Source: Clostridiaceae bacterium (GTDB lineage Bacteria; Bacillota; Clostridia; Acetivibrionales; Acetivibrionaceae). Taken from it: a DNA stretch of 36,451 nt. A model generated the notes under the pieces. That model saw only the letters and a list, made by a program, of their open reading frames with translations, was not told the DNA's origin and ran no database searches. Every line of letters begins with the position of its first letter. Positions within the stretch are counted from its first letter, which is position 1. The stretch lies in the NCBI GenBank assembly GCA_012519925.1, contig JAAYPF010000072.1, forward strand, positions 1-36,451, given 5' to 3'. Of this stretch, positions 9,663-18,738 are shown piece by piece. The position numbers and the translations under genes were made by a program.

Positions 9663-10387
9663 ACTCAAAAGATATTTTTGACGATAATATTAATATCAAA
9701 GGTGACGATTATAACCACATTAAAAAAGTATTGAGGCTTAAGTGTGGAGAAATCGTTACGCTCAGTGATGGTGTAGGAAACGAGTATGAAGCAAAAATCG
9801 AGGAGTTTGGCGATGGTTTTGTACATTCAAAGATTATTAAGTCCTACAAGAACTCAACGGAGCCACCTATTAAAATTACCCTATATCAAGGTTTACCCAA
9901 AGCAGACAAAATGGATTTTATTATTCAAAAAAGTGTAGAGCTGGGTATAACTAGAATAGTTCCGGTGTTAACCGAAAGAACTATAGTTAAGCTTGCTAAT
10001 GAGAAGGATGCTTCAAAAAAATGTGAAAGATGGAATCGTATTTCACAAGAAGCAGCGAAACAATCTAACAGAGGTATTATACCTGAAATAGAAATTCCCA
10101 TAACTTTTAAGGAGGCGGTAAAGCAGGCAAAGGATTATGCTTTATCGTTAATTCCGTATGAAAAGGAAGCTAATAACTCATTAAAACAAATTCTTAGATC
10201 AGTAAGCGATATAAAGGAAGCATCTGTTTTTGTTGGACCAGAAGGTGGATTTACAGAGCAAGAGATTGAAGAGGCAGTTAGTTTTGGGATCAATTCTATT
10301 ACACTAGGTCCTAGAATACTTAGAACCGAAACTGCCGGCATTGCTGTTTTATCAATACTCATGTATGAATTGGGAGATGTGGGTTAA
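9644..10387 (+). CDS. rsmE: 16S rRNA (uracil-1498-N3)-methyltransferase RsmE
   Basis: RsmE is a SPOUT-class, trefoil-knot enzyme that methylates U1498 of 16S rRNA. The 247-residue protein has an N-terminal PUA-like domain (MPRFFINSKDIF; DYNHIKKVLRLKCGE) and the knot motifs VFVGPEGGFTEQEIEEA and LGPRILRTETAGIAVLSIL. It starts inside the prmA 3' end and ends one base into the next gene, so translation is probably coupled along prmA-rsmE-receiver. Confidence 0.93.
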   Translation: MPRFFINSKDIFDDNINIKGDDYNHIKKVLRLKCGEIVTLSDGVGNEYEAKIEEFGDGFVHSKIIKSYKNSTEPPIKITLYQGLPKADKMDFIIQKSVELGITRIVPVLTERTIVKLANEKDASKKCERWNRISQEAAKQSNRGIIPEIEIPITFKEAVKQAKDYALSLIPYEKEANNSLKQILRSVSDIKEASVFVGPEGGFTEQEIEEAVSFGINSITLGPRILRTETAGIAVLSILMYELGDVG

Positions 10388-10758
10388 TGAGAAAACTTAC
10401 TTTTGTTGTAATCGATGATGCAGTTTTTATGCGTACTCTATTAAAAAAGATGATTGAAGAAGTTGAAGGGTATAAAGTTGTGGGTGAAGGTGCAAACGGA
10501 TATGATGCAATTGATTTAGCAAGACTGCATCAACCGGATGTAATGACCTTAGATATAACTATGCCTGAGTTAGATGGAATAAATGCAGTAAAAGACATCC
10601 TCAAATATAGTCCCGAAACAAGAATAATTATGGTTTCGGCAATGGGTCAGCAATCAATGGTTATAGAAGCTATCAAACTTGGTGCAAAGGATTTTGTTGT
10701 AAAGCCCTTCGAGAAATCGAGAGTTATACAGGCAATAAGTAATGTTATAATTGATTAA
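10387..10758 (+). CDS. Stand-alone CheY-type response regulator receiver
   Basis: The 123-residue protein is a single receiver domain with no output domain. The acidic pair D10-D11, the phospho-acceptor D56 (MTLDITMPELDG), the switch serine S84 (MVSAMG) and K106 followed by Pro (VVKPF) are all present. The sequence is closest in style to CheY. Its start codon shares one base with the rsmE stop, so it is translated as part of the heat-shock/rRNA-modification operon. No kinase or chemotaxis gene lies nearby, so its partner cannot be named. It could serve chemotaxis, or act as a phosphate sink for another pathway. Confidence 0.85.
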   Translation: MRKLTFVVIDDAVFMRTLLKKMIEEVEGYKVVGEGANGYDAIDLARLHQPDVMTLDITMPELDGINAVKDILKYSPETRIIMVSAMGQQSMVIEAIKLGAKDFVVKPFEKSRVIQAISNVIID

Positions 10759-10773
10759 GTAATTGCATCATAT

Positions 10774-10853
10774 GTTTTTTAGCAAGACAATATATAAAAG
10801 TCCTTAACATTAAATGTTTTCAGAAAGACAATATATAAAAAGTCCTTAACATT
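10774..10853 (+). repeat. Two ~38-bp direct repeats after the receiver gene
   Basis: TGTTTTTTAGCAAGACAATA... at 10774-10811 is repeated as TGTTTTCAGAAAGACAATA... at 10815-10853; both copies continue ATATAAAA(A)GTCCTTAACATT. The second copy leads into the terminator, so the duplication may have copied half of the terminator stem. Confidence 0.75.
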
Positions 10854-10880
10854 CTTAAAAAGGGCTTTTGTTTGTTTTTT
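10837..10880 (+). terminator. Terminator of the dnaJ-receiver transcript
   Basis: AAAAGTCC (second repeat copy) pairs with GGGCTTTT at 10862-10869 with one G-T pair, and a T-rich stretch follows (GTTTGTTTTTT). The upstream repeat copy at 10797 carries the same 5' arm and could compete for pairing. Confidence 0.6.
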
Positions 10881-10910
10881 GTTGCATATAAAAAGGGGGG
10901 GGATTTCTTT

Positions 10911-12641
10911 ATGAAAAAAGTGTTTATTTCACTTGCTTTGGTTATTTTGTTGACTATGCTTACAATTACAATACCATCAATATCTGTTGCTACTGATGGT
11001 ATAATCACAAACGGAGCTCAGTTCAAAGATACATCTGGAAACGCCATACATGCCCATGGTGGTGGGATGATTAATTACGAGGGCTATTATTATTGGTATG
11101 GAGAGTATCGTGACAGCTCAAACTACTTTTTAGGAGTAAGGTGTTACAGAACGAAAGACCTGGTGAACTGGGAATACAGAGGGGAAGTATTATCGCCTAA
11201 TTCAGCATCAGAACTTGCTAAATGCAATGTTGAAAGACCTAAGGTCATGTATAATGAATCCACTAAAGAGTTTGTTATGTGGATGCATTGGGAGAATGGC
11301 GTTCATTATGGTGAGGCAAGGGCTGCAGTTGCCTATTGTAAGACCCCGGACGGTAAATATACATATCAGGGAAGTTTTCGACCCTATGCTAACAGTGGTG
11401 TTATAGATCATGACCTCCCTGGATATATGTCGAGAGATTGTAGTGTATTTGTTGATACCGACGGAAAAGGATATTTCATATCGTCTTCCAATGAAAACAT
11501 GGATTTGCACTTGTACGAACTTACCTATGACTATAAGAATATTGCATCACTAAAAGCAAAATTATATGTGGGCAAACAGAGGGAAGCTCCATGCCTTATT
11601 AAAAGAAATGGGTATTATTATCTTATAACATCGGGTTGTACAGGATGGAGTCCTAATCAGGCTAAATATGCCTATTCAAAGAATTTAGCTAATGGTTGGT
11701 CGGAACTGTACAATCTAGGAGATTCCACTACATATAAGTCACAGCCCACATTTATTATGCCTGTTCAAGGCTCAAAGGCTACGACATACCTCTATATGGG
11801 AGATAGATGGGCAGGAGCATGGGGAGGAAAAGTAAACGATTCTCAATATATTTGGCTGCCTTTGGAGTTTAAAACGGATACAAGTCTTGAATTACCCTAT
11901 TATAGTACCCTAAAGATTAATGCTTCCGAAGGTATTGTTACCGAACCTATTTCCGATACTACTAAGTATAAAATAGTTAATAAGAACAGTGGCAAGGTTC
12001 TTGATGCAAGAGATGGGGCTCGTGCATCACAACTAGTACAATGGACTGACAACGGAAGCTTAAGTCAAAAATGGTACCTAGTTGATGTGGGGAACGGTTA
12101 CAAAAAGATAGTGAGTGCATCGAGCGGATATGTTTTGGATGTTCAAGATAACTCATCTGCCGATGGTGGGGCAATAATTCAATGGTACAGCAATGGCGGT
12201 AATAATCAGCAGTGGCAATTTATAGATGCTGGTGACGGTTATTACAAAGTAAAGAACCGAAGCAGTACGAAAATTCTTGATGTCTATAAATGGTCTACCG
12301 TTGATGGGGGTACAATTCAACAGTGGTCTGATGTAAGTGGGTCTAATCAGCATTGGAAGTTCGTACCTGTAAGTGATACACAAACACCAACGCCTACTCC
12401 GGTTAAGACGCCTTCTCCTACACCTACGAGTCATACTGTTGATAAAGGAGACGTGGATGGGGATGGCACAGTTAATTCTATTGACTTCGGGCATATGAGG
12501 TGGTATTTATTGGGAATAATAAATCAATTTCCTACCGGTGACCCAAATGTTGGATATTGGGCAGCGGATATTGACGGCAACGGAATAGTAGATTCTCTTG
12601 ATTTCGGACGTTTAAGGCTAGTACTACTCGGAATCAGATAG
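10911..12641 (+). CDS. Secreted GH43-CBM13-dockerin, likely exo-beta-1,3-galactanase
   Basis: The 576-residue protein has a signal peptide (1-~26), a GH43 five-bladed propeller (~30-325), a ricin-type CBM13 trefoil (~345-500, repeats with LDVQD/LDVYKW and QQW/QHW), a Thr/Pro linker and a C-terminal type I dockerin. The order GH43-CBM13-dockerin and motifs GYYYWYGEYR, NVERPKV, QREAPCLIKRNGYYYL and SQPTFIMP fit the GH43_24 exo-beta-1,3-galactanase group, for which an A. thermocellus enzyme of this architecture is known. It would trim arabinogalactan side chains from a cellulosome. Dockerin calcium loops DVDGDGTVNSID and DIDGNGIVDSLD carry Ser-Ile and Ser-Leu at positions 10-11. Start: ATG 10911 after a G-rich ribosome binding site; it stands alone between two terminators. 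Confidence 0.88.
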   Translation: MKKVFISLALVILLTMLTITIPSISVATDGIITNGAQFKDTSGNAIHAHGGGMINYEGYYYWYGEYRDSSNYFLGVRCYRTKDLVNWEYRGEVLSPNSASELAKCNVERPKVMYNESTKEFVMWMHWENGVHYGEARAAVAYCKTPDGKYTYQGSFRPYANSGVIDHDLPGYMSRDCSVFVDTDGKGYFISSSNENMDLHLYELTYDYKNIASLKAKLYVGKQREAPCLIKRNGYYYLITSGCTGWSPNQAKYAYSKNLANGWSELYNLGDSTTYKSQPTFIMPVQGSKATTYLYMGDRWAGAWGGKVNDSQYIWLPLEFKTDTSLELPYYSTLKINASEGIVTEPISDTTKYKIVNKNSGKVLDARDGARASQLVQWTDNGSLSQKWYLVDVGNGYKKIVSASSGYVLDVQDNSSADGGAIIQWYSNGGNNQQWQFIDAGDGYYKVKNRSSTKILDVYKWSTVDGGTIQQWSDVSGSNQHWKFVPVSDTQTPTPTPVKTPSPTPTSHTVDKGDVDGDGTVNSIDFGHMRWYLLGIINQFPTGDPNVGYWAADIDGNGIVDSLDFGRLRLVLLGIR

Positions 12642-12669
12642 CTTTGTTTTTCAAAAAAACTATTGTTTG

Positions 12670-12702
12670 AAAAAGCTGTCTATAGAATAAAGGCAGCTTT
12701 TT
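12670..12702 (+). terminator. Terminator of the GH43 gene
   Basis: AAAAAGCTGTCT (12670-12681) pairs with AGGCAGCTTTTT (12691-12702) with one G-T pair and a 9-nt loop; the 3' arm supplies the T-run. It isolates the GH43 gene from yicC. Confidence 0.85.
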
Positions 12703-12762
12703 GCTATTTCTTAGTAAATGAGAGAAAACAGGAAAAAACACAAAAAATATTAAGAAAATCCC

Positions 12763-12790
12763 TTCAAATTATCGATAATTATGTTATAAT
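12763..12790 (+). promoter_or_regulatory. Promoter of the yicC-remA-gmk-rpoZ block
   Basis: TGTTATAAT with TATAAT at 12785-12790 and a weak -35 (TTCAAA, 12763-12768, 16-nt spacer). It lies 55 nt before yicC. Confidence 0.55.
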
Positions 12791-12844
12791 ACATATTGTT
12801 TAGAATAAGACTATATTAAACTCATAAAAGAGGATGAATTGATT

Positions 12845-13723
12845 ATGATAAAAAGCATGACTGGATTTGGAAGGGGTAAGTCACAGACAGATGGAATGGA
12901 GTGTCTTGTTGAGATCAAAACTGTTAATCACAGATACAGTGACGTTTATATAAAAATACCAAGACAAATATCATTTCTTGAAGATAAGGTAAGGGAAGTG
13001 GTAAGTAAGTCTGTATCAAGGGGAAAAGCTGATGTTTTTATAAGCTTTGATGATTTCAGTGAGGATTCAAAGAGTATACTAATTGACGAAAGTCTTGCAA
13101 ACGCATATGTAAATACAGTTAGGCAGCTTAAGGAAAAGTATAGTCTTCAGGATGACATATCCGTTTCCCTCATTGCAAGATTTCCCGATGTATTAAAAGT
13201 TGAGAAAGTAGAACAGGATGAGGAAAAAATATGGAAGCTTTTGAGTGAGGCTTTAGATAGTGCTATAAATTCATTAATAAGTATGCGTCAAATTGAAGGA
13301 GAAGGTTTGAAAAACAGTATTTTGGAGAAAACTGATTTTATTGAGAATATTGTTAAGGAAATTGGTATAAGAGCTCCAGAAGTAGTAAAAGAATATAAGT
13401 GTAAGCTGGAAAACAGAATAAAGGAAATGATGGAACAGCAGGTTATTGATGAAAACAGGATGGCAACAGAAGTGACTATATTTGCAGACAGGTGTAGTAT
13501 CGATGAAGAATTGGTGAGGCTATCAAGTCATATAAATCAGCTTCGTGAGACTTTGAGAACCGGTGATTCTGTTGGAAGGAAACTTGATTTTTTGATACAA
13601 GAGATGAATAGAGAAATAAATACCATTGGTTCAAAGGCTAACGATTTAAGTATAACAAAATTTGTCGTTGAAATTAAGAGTGAATTGGAGAAAATAAGAG
13701 AACAGATTCAAAATATTGAATAA
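12845..13723 (+). CDS. yicC: YicC family endoribonuclease-like protein
   Basis: The 292-residue product begins MIKSMTGFGRGK, the hallmark of the YicC/YloC family, and ends with the DUF1732 region (GRKLDFLIQEMNREINTIGSKAND). E. coli YicC has been reported as an endoribonuclease and RNA-turnover adaptor; its role in clostridia is not settled. ATG 12845 is 11 nt after AAGAGG (12828-12833); a TTG at 12839 would add two residues. It leads the conserved Firmicute cluster yicC-remA-gmk-rpoZ. Confidence 0.9.
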   Translation: MIKSMTGFGRGKSQTDGMECLVEIKTVNHRYSDVYIKIPRQISFLEDKVREVVSKSVSRGKADVFISFDDFSEDSKSILIDESLANAYVNTVRQLKEKYSLQDDISVSLIARFPDVLKVEKVEQDEEKIWKLLSEALDSAINSLISMRQIEGEGLKNSILEKTDFIENIVKEIGIRAPEVVKEYKCKLENRIKEMMEQQVIDENRMATEVTIFADRCSIDEELVRLSSHINQLRETLRTGDSVGRKLDFLIQEMNREINTIGSKANDLSITKFVVEIKSELEKIREQIQNIE

Positions 13724-13742
13724 GTACTAGGAGGAATATTTA

Positions 13743-14021
13743 ATGAAATTAATAAACATAGGGTTTGGAAATATTGTTTCAGCTAACAGACTAGTTGCTA
13801 TAGTAAGCCCTGAGTCTGCACCTATTAAGAGAATAATTCAAGAAGCAAGAGAGCGTGGTATGCTCGTTGATGCAACATATGGAAGAAGAACAAGGGCGGT
13901 AATAATTACCGATAGTGATCATATTATATTATCCGCAGTTCAGCCTGAGACGGTAGCACATAGGTTGAATAGCAAGGAAGTTGAAGTTCCTGCTGAGGAA
14001 GAAGAGATATCAGAAGAATAA
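13743..14021 (+). CDS. remA: RemA-like DNA-binding protein (DUF370)
   Basis: This 92-residue protein belongs to the RemA family, whose B. subtilis member activates biofilm-matrix and osmoprotection operons. The N-terminus [28 protein letters not shown] and the [18 protein letters not shown] segment are the conserved core; the acidic tail ([12 protein letters not shown]) is variable. It sits between yicC and gmk with short gaps, so it is co-transcribed with them. Whether it controls matrix genes in this organism is unknown. Confidence 0.92.
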   Translation: MKLINIGFGNIVSANRLVAIVSPESAPIKRIIQEARERGMLVDATYGRRTRAVIITDSDHIILSAVQPETVAHRLNSKEVEVPAEEEEISEE

Positions 14022-14033
14022 GGGGGAACTGTG

Positions 14034-14651
14034 ATGTTCCGTGAGGGGCTTTTAGTTGTGGTTTCAGGACCATCGGGTACTGGTAAGGGGACACTCCTAA
14101 ATAATATTAGACAAAAAGAAAATAATATAAAATTTTCTGTTTCGGCAACCACTAGAGAGCCAAGAGATGGTGAAGTAGAGGGTGTCAATTACTTTTTTAA
14201 GACTCATGAAGAGTTTGACAGCATGATAAAAAAGGGAGAACTTGTAGAGTGGGTCAAATATTGTGATAACTATTATGGTACACCAAAAAGGTGTATTGAA
14301 GATACTATCAAGTCAGGGTTTGATTGTTTACTTGAAATTGAAGTGGAAGGTGCTTTAAATATTAAGAGTATTTATCCTGATTGTGTATCGATATTTATTT
14401 TGCCGCCTTCTTTTGATGAACTTAGAAGAAGGATTGAGGGTAGAGGCACCGAAAAGCCTGAAGCGATACAAAAACGCATGGAAAAGGCTGTTAAAGAAAT
14501 GAAATTTGTAGATAAGTATGATTATGTTGTTGTAAATGACGATATTGAAGAAGCAGTTAATAGTATTAAATGTATACTCGCTTCCGAGAAGCTTAAGCTT
14601 TGCAGAAACATAAATATACTTGAGAGAATAGGAATAATTTCAGATATTTAA
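14034..14651 (+). CDS. gmk: Guanylate kinase
   Basis: Gmk phosphorylates GMP (and dGMP) to the diphosphate with ATP. The 205-residue protein shows the P-loop SGPSGTGKGT, the GMP-binding TTREPRDGEVEGVNYFF segment, EWVKYCDNYYGTPK, and LLEIEVEGALNIK. AGGGGG at 14021-14026 is 7 nt before ATG 14034; a GTG at 14031 is the only alternative, adding one residue. Confidence 0.96.
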   Translation: MFREGLLVVVSGPSGTGKGTLLNNIRQKENNIKFSVSATTREPRDGEVEGVNYFFKTHEEFDSMIKKGELVEWVKYCDNYYGTPKRCIEDTIKSGFDCLLEIEVEGALNIKSIYPDCVSIFILPPSFDELRRRIEGRGTEKPEAIQKRMEKAVKEMKFVDKYDYVVVNDDIEEAVNSIKCILASEKLKLCRNINILERIGIISDI

Positions 14652-14762
14652 ACCAATATATGATGTGAGTTTAGTTCTAAACGACACAGTTTTACTTAAA
14701 ATAATCGGTCAAATTCTTTAACAGAAAGTTGTAACAAATACAAAATTGGAGGTAGGAAACTC

Positions 14763-14999
14763 ATGAAAGAGATTAACGACAAAAAACAGACAATGATTGA
14801 GCCGGGGATTAGTTCATTGCTCGAGAGGGTGGACAGCAGATATACACTAGTTGTAGCAACTGCTAAAAGAGCAAGGCAGATTACAGAAGGAGCGAATAAG
14901 CTTACTGAATGTGATTCTGAAAAGGCGGTCACTATTGCGATTAATGAAATTGATGAGCAGAAGATTACATACATCAGGACAAAGAGCGGAATAAAGTAA
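14763..14999 (+). CDS. rpoZ: RNA polymerase omega subunit
   Basis: Omega helps to assemble the beta' subunit. The 78-residue protein has SLLERVDSRYTLVVATAKRARQI, the conserved RpoZ helix, and EKAVTIAINEI. It follows gmk by 111 nt, as usual in Firmicutes. GGAGG about 12 nt before ATG 14763 supports the start. Confidence 0.95.
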   Translation: MKEINDKKQTMIEPGISSLLERVDSRYTLVVATAKRARQITEGANKLTECDSEKAVTIAINEIDEQKITYIRTKSGIK

Positions 15000-15059
15000 A
15001 GCTACATGTGTTTTCATTCTAATATATATGGAATAATACCGCCTCTATAATTTCTCGCC

Positions 15060-15112
15060 AAGCCCATTACAAGGGGGAGTGTTAAGAGAAAAAGGGGCTT
15101 ATTATTTTTTTT
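15060..15112 (+). terminator. Possible terminator after rpoZ
   Basis: AAGCCC (15060-15065) can pair with GGGCTT (15095-15100), followed by ATTATTTTTTTT. The loop is long (~29 nt), so this is weaker than the other terminators. The next gene has its own promoter-like TGCTATAAA at 15142-15150. Confidence 0.45.
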
Positions 15113-15175
15113 AGAAGTTACTTAAAAAGGGTAAACATTTATGCTATAAATAATAATTGATGGAGAGGAATTAAT

Positions 15176-16390
15176 ATGTTAGAAGGAAAGACTGTTGTTA
15201 TAGGCGTGTGTGGCGGAATAGCTGCCTATAAGGTGGTTGAGGTTGTGAGTAGGCTAAAAAAGCTTTATGCTGATGTAAACGTAATTATGACTGAAAATGC
15301 AGCTAAATTTGTCACTCCTCTGACTTTTAGGTCTATTTCACATAACCCTGTTATAACAGATATGTTCGACGAACCGGTTAAGTGGGAAATTCAACATATA
15401 TCCCTTGCTACAAAAGCTGATATTATTGTTGTTGCTCCTGCAACGGCGAACATAATTGGAAAGGTTGCAAATGGCATTGCCGATGATATGTTGTCTACTA
15501 CAATAATGGCTACAAAAGCTCCCGTTGTATTCGTACCTGCAATGAATACTAATATGTATGAAAATCCTATTGTTCAGGAAAATATTAAAAAGCTTACCGA
15601 GCTAGGATATATATTTTTAGAACCAGAAACAGGTCTTATGGCATGTGGTACGGCTGGAGCAGGGAGGCTGCCAGAACCTTCGGTTATTGTCGAAAGGGTT
15701 GAGGAGCTTGTTTGTGGCAAGAGGGACTTAAAGGATTTAAAGGTATTGATAACTGCAGGTCCCACACAAGAACCTATAGATCCTGTCAGGTATATAACTA
15801 ATCGATCATCGGGTAAAATGGGCTATGCTATAGCAGCTCAAGCAAGTAAAAGAGGTGCACAGGTCAAGCTTATATCCGGTCCGGTTAATATTAAAACTCC
15901 CGTTGGAGTGGAGAATGTAGCCGTCAAAACAGCCGATGAGATGTTTAATGAAGTTATGAAAAGCTATGAGGCTTTTGATATACTGATAATGGTTGCAGCT
16001 GTCGCTGATTATAGATGTGCTCAAATAGCTGAGAAAAAGATTAAAAAGAAGGGCGAGAACTTAAACATAGAGCTTATTAAAAACCCTGATATAGCTAAAG
16101 AGCTTGGGAAAGTGAAGGGTAATAGAATATTAATTGGTTTTAGTGCCGAAACTAACGATCTTGTTAATAATGCTTGCGAGAAGCTTGCTGCAAAGAACAT
16201 GGATCTGATAATTGCTAATGATGTTACACAGGAAGGTGCAGGGTTTGGCACCGACACAAATATAATAAAGATCATAAAAAGAAACGGTGACATAATTGAT
16301 CTACCGATTATGAGTAAGGCAGAAGCGGGAAATAAAATTTTAGATGAGGCATTACTAATAATTAATAAAAATACTGTTGACAATAATTGA
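15176..16390 (+). CDS. coaBC: CoaBC: phosphopantothenoylcysteine synthetase/decarboxylase
   Basis: This bifunctional enzyme makes 4'-phosphopantetheine for coenzyme A. The N-terminal CoaC flavodomain (1-~185) shows GVCGGIAAYK, the catalytic His in QHISLATKAD, PAMNTNMYENP and the Cys loop MACGTAGAGRLPEP. The C-terminal CoaB domain (~190-404) shows ITAGPTQEPIDPVRYITNRSSGKMG and MVAAVADYR. The length (404) is typical. GGAGAGG before ATG 15176 supports the start. Confidence 0.96.
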   Translation: MLEGKTVVIGVCGGIAAYKVVEVVSRLKKLYADVNVIMTENAAKFVTPLTFRSISHNPVITDMFDEPVKWEIQHISLATKADIIVVAPATANIIGKVANGIADDMLSTTIMATKAPVVFVPAMNTNMYENPIVQENIKKLTELGYIFLEPETGLMACGTAGAGRLPEPSVIVERVEELVCGKRDLKDLKVLITAGPTQEPIDPVRYITNRSSGKMGYAIAAQASKRGAQVKLISGPVNIKTPVGVENVAVKTADEMFNEVMKSYEAFDILIMVAAVADYRCAQIAEKKIKKKGENLNIELIKNPDIAKELGKVKGNRILIGFSAETNDLVNNACEKLAAKNMDLIIANDVTQEGAGFGTDTNIIKIIKRNGDIIDLPIMSKAEAGNKILDEALLIINKNTVDNN

Positions 16391-16431
16391 TTGTAAGGTA
16401 AAAATATATATTGGATAGTTAAAAAAATAAC

Positions 16432-16444
16432 TGGTCAATGACCA
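16432..16444. repeat. Perfect 13-bp palindrome TGGTCAATGACCA
   Basis: TGGTCA and TGACCA flank one A in the 238-nt gap between coaBC and glyS. It could bind a dimeric regulator. A related sequence, GGTCAATGATCATT, occurs near 26223. I see no T-box leader (no terminator-linked TGGNACCGCG) in this gap, although glyS genes often have one. Confidence 0.4.
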
Positions 16445-16628
16445 TTTCTAGTAACATAATATTTTTTACGGATAAGGTGTTTTAAAAAAATTATTAGTCA
16501 AAATTTATAGTTCAGACCCAATAAAATCAGCTTTTTTGAAACACCAATTAACCATTTATTTTTTTGGAATCACCTAATGTTAAATAGGTTATTTTTATAA
16601 TATTGATATTGCTAAGGAGGCATTTTAA

Positions 16629-18029
16629 ATGGGATTTGAAAAGACTATGGATAAGATAGTCGCACTTGCAAAGAACAGAGGTTTCGTATATCCGGGTTCA
16701 GATATATATGGAGGCCTTGCAAATGCTTGGGATTACGGTCCTTTGGGTGTTGAACTAAAAAACAACATAAAAAAAGCTTGGTGGAAGAAATTTGTGCAGG
16801 AGAGCCCTTATAACGTTGGAGTCGATTGTGCAATACTAATGAATCCTAAGGTTTGGGTAGCATCAGGGCACGTTGGTGGGTTTAGTGATCCATTGATTGA
16901 CTGTAAGGATTGTAAGACTCGCCACAGAGCAGATAACATGATTGAGGACTGGAATACAGAGAATCAAGTGGATGTTAAAGTTGACGGTTGGACAAACGAA
17001 CAGCTTGTTGAATATATCAAGGAAAAAGGTGTAAAATGTCCTAATTGCGGATCTAGCAATTTTACCGATGTCAGAAAGTTTAATCTTATGTTTAAGACTT
17101 TCCAAGGTGTAACGGAGGATTCAAAGACAGAAATATACTTAAGACCCGAAACAGCTCAGGGGATATTTGTTAATTTTAAAAATGTACAAAGAAGTATGAG
17201 AAAAAAGATTCCCTTTGGAATAGCTCAGATAGGTAAATCCTTTAGAAATGAGATTACTCCCGGTAATTTTATTTTCAGGACTCGTGAATTTGAGCAGATG
17301 GAGCTTGAATTTTTCTGTGAACCTGGGACAAACATGAAATGGTTTGAATATTGGAAAGACTTCTGCTATAACTGGCTTTTAAGTCTTGGAATAAAAGCAG
17401 ATAATTTAAAAATGCGTGACCATGAGAAAGAAGAGCTTTCCCACTACAGTAATGCAACAACAGACATTGAGTATAAATTCCCTTTTAAGACTCCGTTTGA
17501 GTGGGGAGAACTTTGGGGAATTGCCGACAGGACTGATTATGATTTAAAGCAGCATATGGAGCATTCGAGAGATGACCTTTCGTATTTTGATCCTGTTACC
17601 AATGAGAAATATGTTCCTTATTGCGTTGAGCCTTCTCTTGGGGCTGATAGGGTGACACTTGCCTTCCTTTGCGAAGCTTATGATGAAGAAGAGGTTGCAG
17701 AAGGAGATGTAAGAGTTGTAATTCATTTCCATCCTGCAATTGCACCGGTAAAGATAGCGGTTCTTCCGCTTTCTAAGAAATTGGGTGAGGATGCTTTCAA
17801 GGTATATGAGGCTCTTACTAAGAAGTATGTTTGTGAGTATGATGAGACTGGAAGTATAGGTAAGAGATATAGAAGGCAGGATGAGATAGGTACACCTTAC
17901 TGTATAACTTTTGACTTTGATTCGTTAGAAGACAAAAGTGTAACTATTAGAGATAGGGATAGTATGCAGCAGGTTAGGGTTAAGATTGAAGAGTTGGATA
18001 AATACTTTGAAGATAAGTTTGATTTTTAA
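16629..18029 (+). CDS. glyS: Glycyl-tRNA synthetase, dimeric (alpha2) type
   Basis: This class II synthetase charges tRNA-Gly. It is the single-chain, archaeal/eukaryal-like form (466 residues), not the alpha2beta2 GlyQ/GlyS form. The N-terminus shows [23 protein letters not shown] and a zinc-type insert with CKDC and CPNC. Motif 2 is [25 protein letters not shown], motif 3 is [14 protein letters not shown], and the C-terminal anticodon-binding domain begins near [18 protein letters not shown] precedes ATG 16629. Confidence 0.96.
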   Translation: MGFEKTMDKIVALAKNRGFVYPGSDIYGGLANAWDYGPLGVELKNNIKKAWWKKFVQESPYNVGVDCAILMNPKVWVASGHVGGFSDPLIDCKDCKTRHRADNMIEDWNTENQVDVKVDGWTNEQLVEYIKEKGVKCPNCGSSNFTDVRKFNLMFKTFQGVTEDSKTEIYLRPETAQGIFVNFKNVQRSMRKKIPFGIAQIGKSFRNEITPGNFIFRTREFEQMELEFFCEPGTNMKWFEYWKDFCYNWLLSLGIKADNLKMRDHEKEELSHYSNATTDIEYKFPFKTPFEWGELWGIADRTDYDLKQHMEHSRDDLSYFDPVTNEKYVPYCVEPSLGADRVTLAFLCEAYDEEEVAEGDVRVVIHFHPAIAPVKIAVLPLSKKLGEDAFKVYEALTKKYVCEYDETGSIGKRYRRQDEIGTPYCITFDFDSLEDKSVTIRDRDSMQQVRVKIEELDKYFEDKFDF

Positions 18030-18048
18030 TTTAAGTGTGATTTCTACA

Positions 18049-18084
18049 AAGCGGGTTTCCTATATTGGGAAGCTCGCTTTTTTT
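18049..18084 (+). terminator. Terminator of glyS
   Basis: AAGCGGGTTTCC (18049-18060), loop TATATT, GGGAAGCTCGCTT (18067-18079) and a T-run. The stem has one or two imperfect pairs. Confidence 0.75.
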
Positions 18085-18174
18085 ATTTTCTAAGAAAGTG
18101 CATTGATTTTCTAAAAAAATAAAACCTTGAGTCGCAGTAAAATGGATCCTATGTCAAGGACATTTTGAAAAAGC

Positions 18175-18374
18175 CTAGGCAGCCAAAAGCTGATTTCTAT
18201 ATTGTATAGGAGTCAGCTTTTTAATCCCCCATTGATATCTAAAGTTATTATAATACTCCATATAATTATCTATCATAAGCTGTAATTCCTCAAATGTAGA
18301 ACAATTTTTAGAAGAATCTATCTCATCCTTCATATGACCTAAGAATGATTCTTGAGGAGCATAGCCCCTTTTGT
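18175..18374 (-). pseudogene. IS3-family transposase relic (C-terminal ~65 codons)
   Basis: Read on the minus strand, the frame runs from about 18374 to a stop at 18177-18175. It contains GYAPQESFLGHMKDEID, YMEYYNNFRYQW and the ending LTPIQYRNQLLAA, which are the typical end of the OrfB transposase of IS3/IS150-group elements (the usual CWDNAPQESFFGHMKDE has decayed to LENKRGYAPQESFLGH). Everything upstream, including the first catalytic residues, is gone. The adjacent TGGATCCTATGTCAAGGACA (18143-18162) looks like the element's terminal repeat. Confidence 0.85.
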
Positions 18375-18738
18375 TCTCTAGGCAGGTGCATTGGCAGTAT
18401 TAAAGGGGATTGATATTCTATGTGGGTTGATAATTTTCGCACACGTTTACGCTAAACGTTACATAGCTTTTTTATTAAAAAAAGTTTGATAATTAGAATA
18501 ATTGCAAATTTTTTGGAGAGAATTATTAACAGCTTTTTATCCGTGGAAGATTATATATAATAATTTAATAATTTTGAGAAAAAGTAATGAAAATTATTTT
18601 TATTATGTTATAATTAGTATGGTCAAGAAAACGAATTCCAGATTAATCCATGTAAAAAAGTGAATAAAAGTATATATAATATACATTTATTGTATAGATG
18701 ATATGAATAATACATAAAGCAAATGGGAGGGTTTTTTA

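Larger units (their letters stand above)
18030..18738. other. 709-nt gap: terminator, IS3 relic, ppdK leader
   Basis: The gap holds the glyS terminator, a short repeat (18093-18128) shared with 24416-24456, the IS3-family relic (18143-18374), and ~360 nt of AT-rich DNA before ppdK. A TGTTATAAT box (TATAAT 18609-18614) is the best ppdK promoter candidate, without a clear -35. I see no other gene. Confidence 0.6.

Noticed and set aside
10720-10870. CRISPR array
   Set aside because: There are only two direct repeats, with almost no spacer between them; they are a tandem duplication around a terminator. No other spaced repeats were seen in the window.
16391-16628. T-box riboswitch before glyS
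   Set aside because: No T-box sequence, specifier stem or linked terminator could be found; only a 13-bp palindrome is present.
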